Source of the DNA: CAZOJJ01 sp964580105
GTDB lineage: Bacteria > Bacteroidota > Rhodothermia > Rhodothermales > Rubricoccaceae
Assembly: GCA_964580105.1 (NCBI GenBank)
Contig: CAZOJJ010000001.1
Coordinates: forward strand, 124,001-188,000
Length of the DNA stretch: 64,000 nucleotides
Direction: 5' to 3'
In this document: positions 56,420-63,795 of the stretch, in pieces
How positions within the stretch are numbered: position 1 is the stretch's first letter
How the letters are laid out: every line of letters starts with the position of its first letter
Made by a program: the position numbers and the translations under genes
Notes under the pieces: generated by a model
What the model saw: only the letters and a program-made list of their open reading frames with translations
What the model was told of the DNA's origin: nothing
The model's database searches: none

Positions 56420-58943
56420 GCCCTTCGTCCCGTCCCTGGCCTGGCGCGACAGCCGGCGCAACCGCCGGCGGCTCTTCCTCTACGTGGCCGCGATGGCGCT
56501 CGGCGTGGCGGCCCTCGTCGCCATCCGCTCGTTCGGCGCGAACCTGCAGGCGGCGCTCGACGAGCAGGCCCGCGCCGTCTTCGGGGCCGACCTTACGATC
56601 CAGAAGACGGGCCGCTTCGACGAGGCGCAGCAGGCACTCATCGACTCCGTCGCCCGGGCCTACCCCGGCGCGACGGCGCGCGAGGTCTCGACCTCCTCGA
56701 TGGCCTTTTTCCCCGAAACCGGCGGCACGCGGCTCGTGCAGGTCCGCGCCCTCCGGGGCGACTTTCCCTTCTACGGCGCCATCACGACCGTGCCCGACTC
56801 GGCCGCCTCGGTGTATCAGGCGCGCGGCGAGGCCCTCGCCGACGAGGGCCTCCTCGCCCAGTTCGACGCCGAGGTGGGCGACTCGCTGCGGCTCGGGGCG
56901 AACACCTACCGCATTGCGGGCGCCGTCTCGGCCGTCTCGGGGCAGACCGCCGTCGAGGCGCTCGTCGGCCCGCGCGTCTACCTCCCGCTCGACGGGCTCG
57001 ACCCGGCGCTCACCGGCTTCGGCAGCCGCTACTTCACGACCGAGTACTTCCGCTTCGACGACGCCGAGGCGGACACCGTCCTGGCCGACGTCCGGGCGCG
57101 CCTGAACGCGCTGAACCTGCGCGGCGCCACGGCCTCCGGCGCCCAGGGCGAGTGGAGCGAGGCGCTCGCCGACCTCACGCGGTTCCTGGAGCTCGTCGGC
57201 TTCATCGCGCTCCTGCTGGGCGGGATCGGCGTGGCCTCGTCCATCAGCGTGTACGTCCGCCAGAAGGCCGAGACGGTCGCCACGCTCCGCTGCCTCGGCG
57301 CGACGGCCGGGCAGACACTCCGCGTCTACACGCTCCAGGCCCTGGCGATGGGCGTCGGGGGGGCCGTCCTCGGCGCGGCACTCGGCGTGCTCGTCCAGGG
57401 CCTGCTGCCGCGCGTGCTCGGTCCGTTCCTGCCGGTGGCCGTCGAGACGGCGCTCGTGTGGGAGCCCGTCCTCCTCGGCGTCGGCATCGGCGTAGCCGTG
57501 GCGCTGCTCTTCGCGATGCTCCCGCTCGCGGCCGTGCGCCGCATCCCGCCGCTGCGCGCCATCCGCGCCGACGCCGCCGCGCGCGGGTCCGACCCCGTGC
57601 CGTGGCTCCTCGGCCTCGTGCTGGCCATCGGCGTCGGCGCCTTTGCGTGGATGCAGACGGCCGATGTGCGGGCCGCCGTCGGCTTCCCCGTCGGCGTGGC
57701 CGTCGCCTTTGGCCTCCTGGCCCTCACGGCGAAGCTCGTCCAGGCGCTGGTGCGGCGGCTCGTCCCGCGCGGCTGGCCGTACGTCTGGCGGCAGGGCCTC
57801 GCCAACCTCCACCGGCCGGGCAACCAGACGCTCGTCCTCCTCCTCACGCTCGGCCTCGGCACGTTCCTGCTGATGACGCTGACGACCGTCGAGCGCTCGC
57901 TGCTGGCGCCGCTGGCGATCCCCGGCGAGGCGGGCGGGCGCCCCGACGTGATCCTGTTCGACATCCAGGCCGACCAGCGCGCCGAGGTGGCCGCCCTCGT
58001 CGAAGAGCAGGGCCTCGCAGTCCTCGACGAGGCGCCCATCGTGCCGATGAAGCTGACGGCCATCGAGGGCGTGGGCATCGAGGAGATCCGCACGGACTCC
58101 ACGCGCGACGTGCCCACCTGGGCGCTCACGCGCGAATACCGCTCGACCATCCGCGACCGCCTCGTGGACACCGAGACGCTCGTGGCCGGCACGTTCGTCG
58201 GCTCCGCACCGGCCGACACCGCCGTCGTCCCGATCTCGTTCGACGAGGAGCTGGCCGCCGACCTCGGCCTCGGCCTGGGCGACCGGATCACGTGGAGCGT
58301 CTCGGGCCGCGAGGTGGCGTCCGAGATCACGAGCCTCCGCCGGATCGACTGGGCGCGCGTGGCGCCCAACTTCTTCGTCGTCTTCCCCGAAGGGCCGCTC
58401 GACGACGCCCCCCAGTTCGGCATCCTCGCCACGCGCGCGGGCTCGCCCGAGGCGTCGGCGCGGCTCCAGCGCGCGGCCGTCGAGCGCTTCCCGAACATCT
58501 CGGTGGTGGACGTGAGCCAGATCCTCGACCTGATCGAGGGCGTGCTGGACCGGGTGGCGTTCGTGCTCCAGTTCATGGCGCTGTTCTCGGTCGGCACCGG
58601 GCTCGTCGTGCTCGCGGGCGCGGTGCGGATCGCGCGGCTCCAGCGGATCGGCGAGAGCGTGCTGCTGCGGACGCTCGGTGCCAGCCGGGGGCAGGTGCGG
58701 CGCATCCTCTTCGCCGAGTACCTCTTCCTCGGACTGCTCGCGGCGCTGACGGGGATCCTCCTGGCGAGCGCGGGCGGCTGGGCGCTGGCGCGGTTCGTGT
58801 TCGGCGTGCCGTTCGTGCCGCCGTGGGGCTGGCTCGTCGGGACGCTGCTGGCCGTGCCTGCGTTGACGGTGGGGATCGGGCTGGCGGGGAGCCGGGGCCT
58901 GCTGGCGCGTCCGCCGCTGGACGTGCTGCGGGCGGAGGGGTAG
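56418..58943 (+). CDS. ABC transporter permease (YbbP/FtsX-like, two copies of MacB domain)
   Basis: 841 aa. Membrane segments at about 20-40, 255-275, 300-335, 350-385, 405-450, 475-500, and a C-terminal set 710-740, 765-790, 805-825. It has two FtsX-type halves: 'VGFIALLLGGIGVASSISVYVRQKAETVATLRCLGAT' (cores LLLGGIGVASSISVYVRQK and TVATLRCLGAT) and 'LVVLAGAVRIARLQRIGESVLLRTLGASRGQVRRIL' (cores RLQRIGESVLLRTLGAS, QVRRIL). Periplasmic domains carry 'FGADLTIQKTGRFDEAQQ'. This duplication is the YbbP/DUF214 arrangement. With the ATPase it should form one exporter or lipoprotein/lipid-handling complex next to the lysophospholipase-like gene. Confidence 0.87.
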   Translation: MPFVPSLAWRDSRRNRRRLFLYVAAMALGVAALVAIRSFGANLQAALDEQARAVFGADLTIQKTGRFDEAQQALIDSVARAYPGATAREVSTSSMAFFPETGGTRLVQVRALRGDFPFYGAITTVPDSAASVYQARGEALADEGLLAQFDAEVGDSLRLGANTYRIAGAVSAVSGQTAVEALVGPRVYLPLDGLDPALTGFGSRYFTTEYFRFDDAEADTVLADVRARLNALNLRGATASGAQGEWSEALADLTRFLELVGFIALLLGGIGVASSISVYVRQKAETVATLRCLGATAGQTLRVYTLQALAMGVGGAVLGAALGVLVQGLLPRVLGPFLPVAVETALVWEPVLLGVGIGVAVALLFAMLPLAAVRRIPPLRAIRADAAARGSDPVPWLLGLVLAIGVGAFAWMQTADVRAAVGFPVGVAVAFGLLALTAKLVQALVRRLVPRGWPYVWRQGLANLHRPGNQTLVLLLTLGLGTFLLMTLTTVERSLLAPLAIPGEAGGRPDVILFDIQADQRAEVAALVEEQGLAVLDEAPIVPMKLTAIEGVGIEEIRTDSTRDVPTWALTREYRSTIRDRLVDTETLVAGTFVGSAPADTAVVPISFDEELAADLGLGLGDRITWSVSGREVASEITSLRRIDWARVAPNFFVVFPEGPLDDAPQFGILATRAGSPEASARLQRAAVERFPNISVVDVSQILDLIEGVLDRVAFVLQFMALFSVGTGLVVLAGAVRIARLQRIGESVLLRTLGASRGQVRRILFAEYLFLGLLAALTGILLASAGGWALARFVFGVPFVPPWGWLVGTLLAVPALTVGIGLAGSRGLLARPPLDVLRAEG

Positions 58944-58971
58944 TGCCGGGTGTCCACTCGCCCCTGCCCCG

Positions 58972-59522
58972 ATGCCCCATCGCCGCAGCGTCCGCCTTCC
59001 CGGCCCCGACTACGCGGGCGGCCTCTACTCCCTTCGGGAATCTTCGATTTCATCACGATCTGCACGCACGGCCACCGCGCCTGCCTAGGGACCGTGGTGG
59101 ACGGGGTGATGCGCCTCAGCCCCCTCGGCAGCGTCGCCGAGGCGAGACGGGCGCGGACAGGCCCGTTGCGTGCGGAGGTCGTGCTGGACGCGTTCGTGGT
59201 GATGCCCAACCACGTGCACGCGTTGCTGGGGACCGTGCCCCCTATCATCGACGAACCCCGTAGGGGCACGGCGCGCCGTGCCCCTACACGCCGGTTTTCC
59301 CGACCGGAATCAGGGACGCTCGCCACCGTCGTCGGCGCGTACAAATCCGCCGTCACGCGTCGTGTCAACGAACAGCGGAGTACGCCGGGCGCGCCGGTCT
59401 GGCAGCGGGGCTACCACGAGCGCGTCGTCCGCGACGAGCGTGAGGCCGCGAACATCCGCCGCTACATCGCCGAGAACCCGCTGCGCTGGCACCTCGACCG
59501 CTACCACCCGGACCGCCGCTGA
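58972..59522 (+). pseudogene. REP-associated tyrosine transposase (RAYT), frameshifted at the N-terminus
   Basis: Y1-transposase family (IS200-like, TnpA_REP). The expected N-terminus reads from the ATG at 58972: 'MPHRRSVRLPGPDYAGGLY'. Then 20 extra bases (about 59027-59046) shift the frame; the rest, 'FITICTHGHRACLGTVVDG', 'VVMPNHVHALLGTV' (HUH-type HVH) and 'QRGYHERVVRDEREA' with the catalytic Tyr, continues intact in the neighbouring frame to 59522. A GTG at 58950 opens that second frame directly, so a protein with an altered N-terminus is possible. A 28-bp palindrome lies in the variable region between the HUH and Tyr motifs. RAYTs process REP palindromes. Confidence 0.75.
59260..59287. 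repeat. perfect 28-bp REP palindrome inside the RAYT gene
   Basis: GTAGGGGCACGGCG-CGCCGTGCCCCTAC, perfectly self-complementary, read in the RAYT frame as PRRGTARRAPT. A near copy is at 32308-32333. Confidence 0.92.
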
Positions 59523-59525
59523 CCG

Positions 59526-59545
59526 CCGCCTCGGCGCCGAGGCGG
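59526..59545. terminator. perfect 20-bp palindrome after RAYT
   Basis: CCGCCTCGGC-GCCGAGGCGG, five bases past the RAYT stop. It could act as a terminator or be another palindromic element. Confidence 0.5.
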
Positions 59546-59606
59546 GCGGAGCCGGAACCCGCCGGGGCCGGACCGGCGTTCCGCCCGCCCCGCGCCTCCT
59601 CCCTCC

Positions 59607-60203
59607 ATGTCTGACGCCGGCCTCCCTCGCCGCGCCCCCGCCGCGCTCGTCCTCATCGACGTCATCCAGCCGTTCGACTTCGACGGCGCCGCCGAACTCC
59701 TCGAACACGCCCGCCCGGCCTCCGAGCGCATCGCCGGCCTGAAGGCGCGGGCGAAGGCGGCCGGGCTCCCCGTGATCTACGCCAACGACCACTTCGGCGG
59801 CTGGAACGAGGACTTCTCCACGCTGGTCGAGCAGTGCCTCGCCGCCGGCTGCCCCGGCCGCGACATCGTCGCGCGGCTGGCCCCGGACGACGACGACTTC
59901 TACGTCCTCAAGCCGATGCTCTCGGCCTTCTTCGCCGCGCCGCTGGAGGCGCTCCTGCGGGACGTCGGCGCCGAAACCGTGATCCTGGCCGGCTTCGCGG
60001 GCGACATCTGCGTCCACGCCACCGCCCTCGACGGCCACATGCGCGGGTTCGGCCTCGTCATCCCGTCGGACTGCACGGCCTCCCAGAGCCAAGACGAGAA
60101 CGAGCGCGTGCTCGCCTACGCCCACCGCGTCTTCGGCGCCGACGTCCGCCCGTCCGAGGCCCTCGACCTCGACGCCCTCGCGGGCGCCCCCGAGGCGGGC
60201 TGA
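59607..60203 (+). CDS. isochorismatase-family cysteine hydrolase
   Basis: 198 aa alpha/beta hydrolase-like enzyme with Asp-Lys-Cys catalysis. 'ALVLIDVIQPFDFDGA' (Asp, about residues 13-28), 'VIYANDHFGGWNEDF' (about 57-71), 'YVLKPMLSAFFAAPLEALL' (Lys, about 96-114) and 'VILAGFAGDICVHATALDG' (nucleophile Cys, about 123-141). Family members hydrolyse isochorismate, nicotinamide or ureidoacrylate-type amides; none of the diagnostic partners is nearby, so the substrate is open. The cis-peptide before the Cys is 'GFAGDICV'. It stands alone between the RAYT and an SDR. Confidence 0.85.
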   Translation: MSDAGLPRRAPAALVLIDVIQPFDFDGAAELLEHARPASERIAGLKARAKAAGLPVIYANDHFGGWNEDFSTLVEQCLAAGCPGRDIVARLAPDDDDFYVLKPMLSAFFAAPLEALLRDVGAETVILAGFAGDICVHATALDGHMRGFGLVIPSDCTASQSQDENERVLAYAHRVFGADVRPSEALDLDALAGAPEAG

Positions 60204-60285
60204 GCCGGTTTCCGGCGATCCCCTAGAACCCCGCGCCGCCGCCGCCGGGTTGGAGCCTTCCCCTCTCCTCCAGCCCCGCCCGACG

Positions 60286-61149
60286 ATGAGCAGCGACGCC
60301 CAGACGCAGACCCTCCCGCCCCAGCAACAGGACCGCCAGCCCGGCCGCGAGCACGCCATGCACCCCGAGCCCGAGGTCATCCGCGACGACTACCGCGGCT
60401 CGGGCAAGCTCGACGGCAAAGTCGCCCTCGTCACCGGCGGCGACAGCGGGATCGGCCGCTCGGCCGCCGTCCACTTCGCCCGCGAGGGAGCCGATGTGGC
60501 CATCGTCTATCTCGAAGAGGACCAGGACGCGCGGGACACGAAGGCGATGGTCGAGGCCGAGGGCCGCCGCTGCCTCCTCATCGAGGCCGACCTCCGCGAG
60601 CCCGACGCCTGCCGCGAGGCCGTTCGGCGGACGGTGGACGAACTCGGCGGACTGAACGTCCTCGTCAACAACGCTGCCTGGCAGGAGGTGCGCGAGGACC
60701 TCCGTGAGATCACCGAGGCGCAGCTGGAGCGGACGTTCCGCACCAACATCTTCGCCCCGTTCCACGTTACCCAGGCCGCTCTGGACCACCTCTCTGACGG
60801 CGACGCCATCATCAACGTCACCTCCATCACGGCCTTCCAGGGCTCGGGCGGGCTGATCGACTACTCCGCCACGAAGGGCGCCATCCTGGCCTTCACGCAG
60901 TCCCTCGCCGAGAGCCTCGTGGACCGCGGCATCCGCGTCAACGCCATCGCGCCGGGGCCGATCTGGACGCCGCTCATCCCGGCCACGTTCGAGCCGGAGG
61001 ACGTCGCGAAGTTCGGGGCCGACACACCGATGGGCCGCCCCGGCCAGCCCTCCGAGCTCGGCCCGGCCTTCGTCTTCCTCGCTTCGAAGGACGCCTCCTA
61101 CGTCACCGGCGCGACGCTCCACATCAACGGCGGGCGCCACAAGGGGTAG
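60286..61149 (+). CDS. short-chain dehydrogenase/reductase (YghA/general stress type)
   Basis: 287 aa. N-terminal ~45-residue extension with 'PGREHAMHPEPEVIRDDYRGSGKL' (core HAMHPEPEVIRDDYRGS, about residues 24-40), which marks the YghA/GspA-type subgroup. NAD(P) motif 'LVTGGDSGIGRSAAVHFA' (TGxxxGIG, about 49-66), 'NVLVNNAAWQ' and catalytic 'DYSATKGAILAFTQSLAE' (YxxxK, Tyr about 199-200), with 'VNAIAPGPIWTPLIP' after it. Such enzymes are often stress-induced; the substrate is unknown. The stop codon (TAG) is half of a perfect palindrome whose other half is the rimK stop. Confidence 0.88.
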   Translation: MSSDAQTQTLPPQQQDRQPGREHAMHPEPEVIRDDYRGSGKLDGKVALVTGGDSGIGRSAAVHFAREGADVAIVYLEEDQDARDTKAMVEAEGRRCLLIEADLREPDACREAVRRTVDELGGLNVLVNNAAWQEVREDLREITEAQLERTFRTNIFAPFHVTQAALDHLSDGDAIINVTSITAFQGSGGLIDYSATKGAILAFTQSLAESLVDRGIRVNAIAPGPIWTPLIPATFEPEDVAKFGADTPMGRPGQPSELGPAFVFLASKDASYVTGATLHINGGRHKG

Positions 61150-61158
61150 CTACCCCTT
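61141..61158. terminator. 18-bp palindrome containing both convergent stop codons
   Basis: AAGGGGTAG-CTACCCCTT is perfectly self-complementary. TAG at its centre is the SDR stop on the plus strand and the rimK stop on the minus strand; both proteins end Lys-Gly. A short bidirectional hairpin is possible. Confidence 0.6.
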
Positions 61159-62034
61159 CGCCGCGAGCGCCTTCTCGATGTGCCGGACGATGAGGCCGGC
61201 CACGTCCTTCCCCGTCGCCCGCTCGATGCCTTCGAGGCCGGGCGAGGAGTTCACCTCCAGCACGAGCGGCCCCCGCTCCGAGCGGAGGACGTCCACGCCC
61301 GCCACGCGGAGGCCGAGTGCCCGGCACGCCGCCACGGCCGCCTTCCGCTCGGCTGCCGAGATCCTGACCGCCTCGGCCCGCCCGCCCCGGTGGAGGTTGG
61401 AGCGGAACTCGCCCTCGCCCCCCTGCCGCCGCATCGCCGCCACGACGCGGTCGCCGACGACGAGGCACCGCAGGTCGGCTCCGCCCGCCTCGGCGATGAA
61501 CTCCTGGACGAGAAAGTAGGCCTTGAGGCCGCGGAATGCCTGGATCACGCTCTCGGCCGCCTTCTTCGTCTCGCAGAGGACCACGCCCACGCCCTGCGTC
61601 CCTTCGAGCAGCTTCACGATGACGGGCGGCCCGCCGACCGAGCGGATGAGGTCGGACGCCGAGTCGGCGTGGTGGGCGAAGGCCGTCTTCGGCAGGGCGA
61701 TCCCCTTCTGGGCGAGCATCTGGTGGCTGCGCAGCTTGTCGCGCGAGCGCGTGATGCCGACGGAGCCGTTGAGGCAGTAGACGCCCATCGCCTCGAACTG
61801 GCGGACGACGGCGAGCCCGTAGAACGTGATGGAGGCGCCGATGCGCGGGATGACCGCGTCGATGCCCGCCAGCCGCTCGCTGCCCACGTGTACCTCGGGG
61901 CCGCGCTCGGTGAGGTGGAGCGTGGAGTGGAGCGTGTCGAGCACCTGCACGGCGTGCCCGCGCGCCTCGGCCGCCTCCACGAGGCGGCGCGTCGAGTAGA
62001 GCCCGGCGTTGCGGGAGAGGATGGCGAGGTTCAT
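61150..62034 (-). CDS. rimK: RimK-type ATP-grasp glutamate ligase
   Basis: 294 aa. ATP-grasp enzyme that adds glutamates to the C-terminus of ribosomal protein S6 in the founding family. 'MNLAILSRNAGLYSTRRLVEAAEARGH' (core LSRNAGLYSTRRLVEAA, residues about 5-21), 'PRIGASITFYGLAVVRQFEAMGVY' (core RIGASITFYGLAVVRQFE), 'SRDKLRSHQMLAQKGIALPKT' (core RSHQMLAQKGIALPKT, about 102-117), 'PPVIVKLLEGTQGVGVVL' (ATP loop, about 136-153) and 'VNSSPGLEGIERATGKDVAG' (Mg site, about 262-281). Length matches E. coli RimK (300 aa). rimB lies upstream across a repeat array and gap. Confidence 0.9.
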   Translation of the reverse strand: MNLAILSRNAGLYSTRRLVEAAEARGHAVQVLDTLHSTLHLTERGPEVHVGSERLAGIDAVIPRIGASITFYGLAVVRQFEAMGVYCLNGSVGITRSRDKLRSHQMLAQKGIALPKTAFAHHADSASDLIRSVGGPPVIVKLLEGTQGVGVVLCETKKAAESVIQAFRGLKAYFLVQEFIAEAGGADLRCLVVGDRVVAAMRRQGGEGEFRSNLHRGGRAEAVRISAAERKAAVAACRALGLRVAGVDVLRSERGPLVLEVNSSPGLEGIERATGKDVAGLIVRHIEKALAAKG

Positions 62035-62093
62035 CAGGATCGGCGCGGGGCTCCGGACAAGCTGCGCTGCTGCCGGGTCGGATGCAAATGGCT

Positions 62094-62303
62094 ACGGCCA
62101 ACCGCCCACGGCCAACCGCCCACGGCCAACCGCCCACGGCCAACCGCCNNNNNNNNNNNNNNNNNNNNNNNNNNNNNNNNNNNNNNNNNNNNNNNNNNNN
62201 NNNNNNNNNNNNNNNNNNNNNNNNNNNNNNNNNNNNNNNNNNNNNNNNACGGCCAACCGCCCACGGCCAACCGCCCACGGCCAACCGCCCACGGCCAACC
62301 GCC
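62094..62303. repeat. 14-nt tandem array between rimB and rimK with a 100-N gap
   Basis: ACGGCCAACCGCCC repeated: 55 nt at 62094-62148, N at 62149-62248, the same 55 nt at 62249-62303, ending at the rimB stop codon. Identical 55-nt ends match an assembly-graph overlap; true copy number unknown, at least four. Confidence 0.9.
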
Positions 62304-62806
62304 TACACGTAGAAGTCCTTCGGGCGGGAAAGCGTGCCGAGGCGGTAGGACGCACCGGGATCCACGAGGAGGCGGCCCTCCATCGCCTCGCGGCCGAGGA
62401 GCATGGGGAAGCGCATCGTGCGCCGGTCGGTCAGCGTCAGTTCGATGGACCACGCGGGGGCGTCGGTGCGGATGCCGAGGCGGAGGAGGGTGCGCACCAC
62501 GAGGCGGTGCTCGGCGTGCCCGCTCGACGACGTGACCGTCCGCTCGTCCACGACGGGCGCCTCGCTCACCACCTCGACCTTCCGGTGTTTCCGCATGAAC
62601 GGCTGTTTCCGCATGAACGGCTGTTTCCGCATGAACGGCTGCACGCGGAAGCGCGCCCACGGCCGGCCGCCGCGCTCGAAGGCCTCGACGGCCTCGGCGT
62701 GGAGCGCCGAGGTCGCCGCGCCGGTGTCCACCTTGCAGCGGAGGGCGAGGAGGCCCAGCTCGGGCAGTGCCACCCACTCGCGCCAGCCGACGACGACGGG
62801 CTCCAC
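62303..62806 (-). CDS. rimB: RimB-like retropepsin-type aspartic protease
   Basis: 167 aa from the GTG at 62806, one base after the pyrB stop and behind a GAGGAGG ribosome-binding site. The active site 'CKVDTGAATSALHA' (D-T-G, about residues 20-33) is that of PF05618 retropepsin-like proteins, and the C-terminal half 'RTMRFPMLLGREAMEGRLLVDPGASY' (core MLLGREAMEGRLLVDPG) is typical. RimB works with RimK in removing or controlling S6 glutamate tails. Between them is an unusual triple QPFMRK (about 56-73) from an 18-bp tandem repeat; relatives have one copy. The frame could start further up at TTG 62839, inside pyrB. Confidence 0.82.
   Translation of the reverse strand: MEPVVVGWREWVALPELGLLALRCKVDTGAATSALHAEAVEAFERGGRPWARFRVQPFMRKQPFMRKQPFMRKHRKVEVVSEAPVVDERTVTSSSGHAEHRLVVRTLLRLGIRTDAPAWSIELTLTDRRTMRFPMLLGREAMEGRLLVDPGASYRLGTLSRPKDFYV
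62588..62641 (-). repeat. three 18-bp tandem copies inside rimB
   Basis: TTTCCGCATGAACGGCTG three times exactly (plus strand), giving QPFMRK x3 on the minus strand. Identity between copies suggests recent duplication. Confidence 0.95.
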
Positions 62807-62807
62807 C

Positions 62808-63785
62808 TCAGTCCTCCTCGGCGGCCCCGCCGCCGGCAAGCAGCAGCAGCACGGCCATCCGCACGGCCACGCCGTTGGTGACCTGGTCGAGGATCACCGC
62901 CCGCTCGTGGTCCACGACCTCGCTGGCGAGTTCGACGCCCCGGTTGACCGGGCCGGGGTGCATCACGCGGAGGCCGGGGTAGCGGTCGAGGTGCTCCATC
63001 CGGATGCCGAAGCGGTCGTGGTACTCGCGGAGGCTCGGGAAGAGGCCGCCGCCCTGCCGCTCGAGCTGGATGCGGAGGGCCATCGCCACGTCGCACCCGT
63101 CGAGGGCCTCGTCGAGGCGGTCGGTGACGCGGACGCCCAGGCCCTCGATCCCGACGGGCATCATCGTGCGCGGGCCGCAGAGGGTGACCTCGGCGCCGAG
63201 CGCGTTCAGCCCGTAGATGTTGGAGCGGGCCACGCGGCTGTGCGCGATGTCGCCGAGGATGGAAACGCGGAGGCCGGCGAAGTCGAAGGCGGCGAGATTC
63301 GGGTGCGCCGGCAGGTCCAGCTCCGCCATCGTCATCATGTCGAGCAGCGCCTGCGTCGGGTGCTCGTGGGCGCCGTCGCCCGCGTTGATGACGGCGCCGC
63401 GGATGCACCGCGTGAGGAAGTGCGCCGCGCCGGGCGAGGCGTGGCGAATGACGACCACGTCGGTCTTCATCGCCTCGATGTTGCGGGCGGTGTCCTTCAG
63501 CGTCTCCCCCTTCGACACCGAGGAGCCCGAGGCCGAGAAGTTGACGACGTCGGCCGAGAGCCGCTTCTCGGCCAGCTCGAACGAGATGCGCGTGCGCGTG
63601 CTCGACTCGAAGAAGAGGTTGACGACGGTGACGCCGCGCAGGCTGGGCACCCGCTTGATGGGCCGCTCCAGGATGGCCCGCATCTCGCGGGCCGTGCGGA
63701 GGATGAGGCGGACCTCCTCGGCGTCGTAGTCGGCCAGGCCGAGAAGGTGGCGATGGCGAAGGGCGGGGGGGGACGGCTCGGGCAT
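62808..63785 (-). CDS. pyrB: aspartate carbamoyltransferase catalytic subunit
   Basis: 325 aa from ATG 63785 (MPEPSPPALRHRHLLGLADY); a GTG at 63794 adds three residues. It condenses carbamoyl phosphate with aspartate in pyrimidine synthesis. Signatures: 'FFESSTRTRISFELAEKRL' (carbamoyl-phosphate loop, about residues 58-76), 'SASGSSVSKGETLKDTARN' (about 84-102), 'AHEHPTQALLDMMTM' (about 138-152) and 'VMHPGPVNRGVELASEV' (about 286-302). The regulatory subunit PyrI is absent, as in PyrR-type operons. pyrR lies directly upstream (its stop is 11 bp away) and rimB downstream. Confidence 0.95.
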   Translation of the reverse strand: MPEPSPPALRHRHLLGLADYDAEEVRLILRTAREMRAILERPIKRVPSLRGVTVVNLFFESSTRTRISFELAEKRLSADVVNFSASGSSVSKGETLKDTARNIEAMKTDVVVIRHASPGAAHFLTRCIRGAVINAGDGAHEHPTQALLDMMTMAELDLPAHPNLAAFDFAGLRVSILGDIAHSRVARSNIYGLNALGAEVTLCGPRTMMPVGIEGLGVRVTDRLDEALDGCDVAMALRIQLERQGGGLFPSLREYHDRFGIRMEHLDRYPGLRVMHPGPVNRGVELASEVVDHERAVILDQVTNGVAVRMAVLLLLAGGGAAEED

Positions 63786-63795
63786 ATCGGTCACG

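Noticed and set aside
58972..59522. RAYT as part of a complete insertion sequence
   Set aside because: No terminal inverted repeats or target duplication seen; only palindromes in and after the gene.
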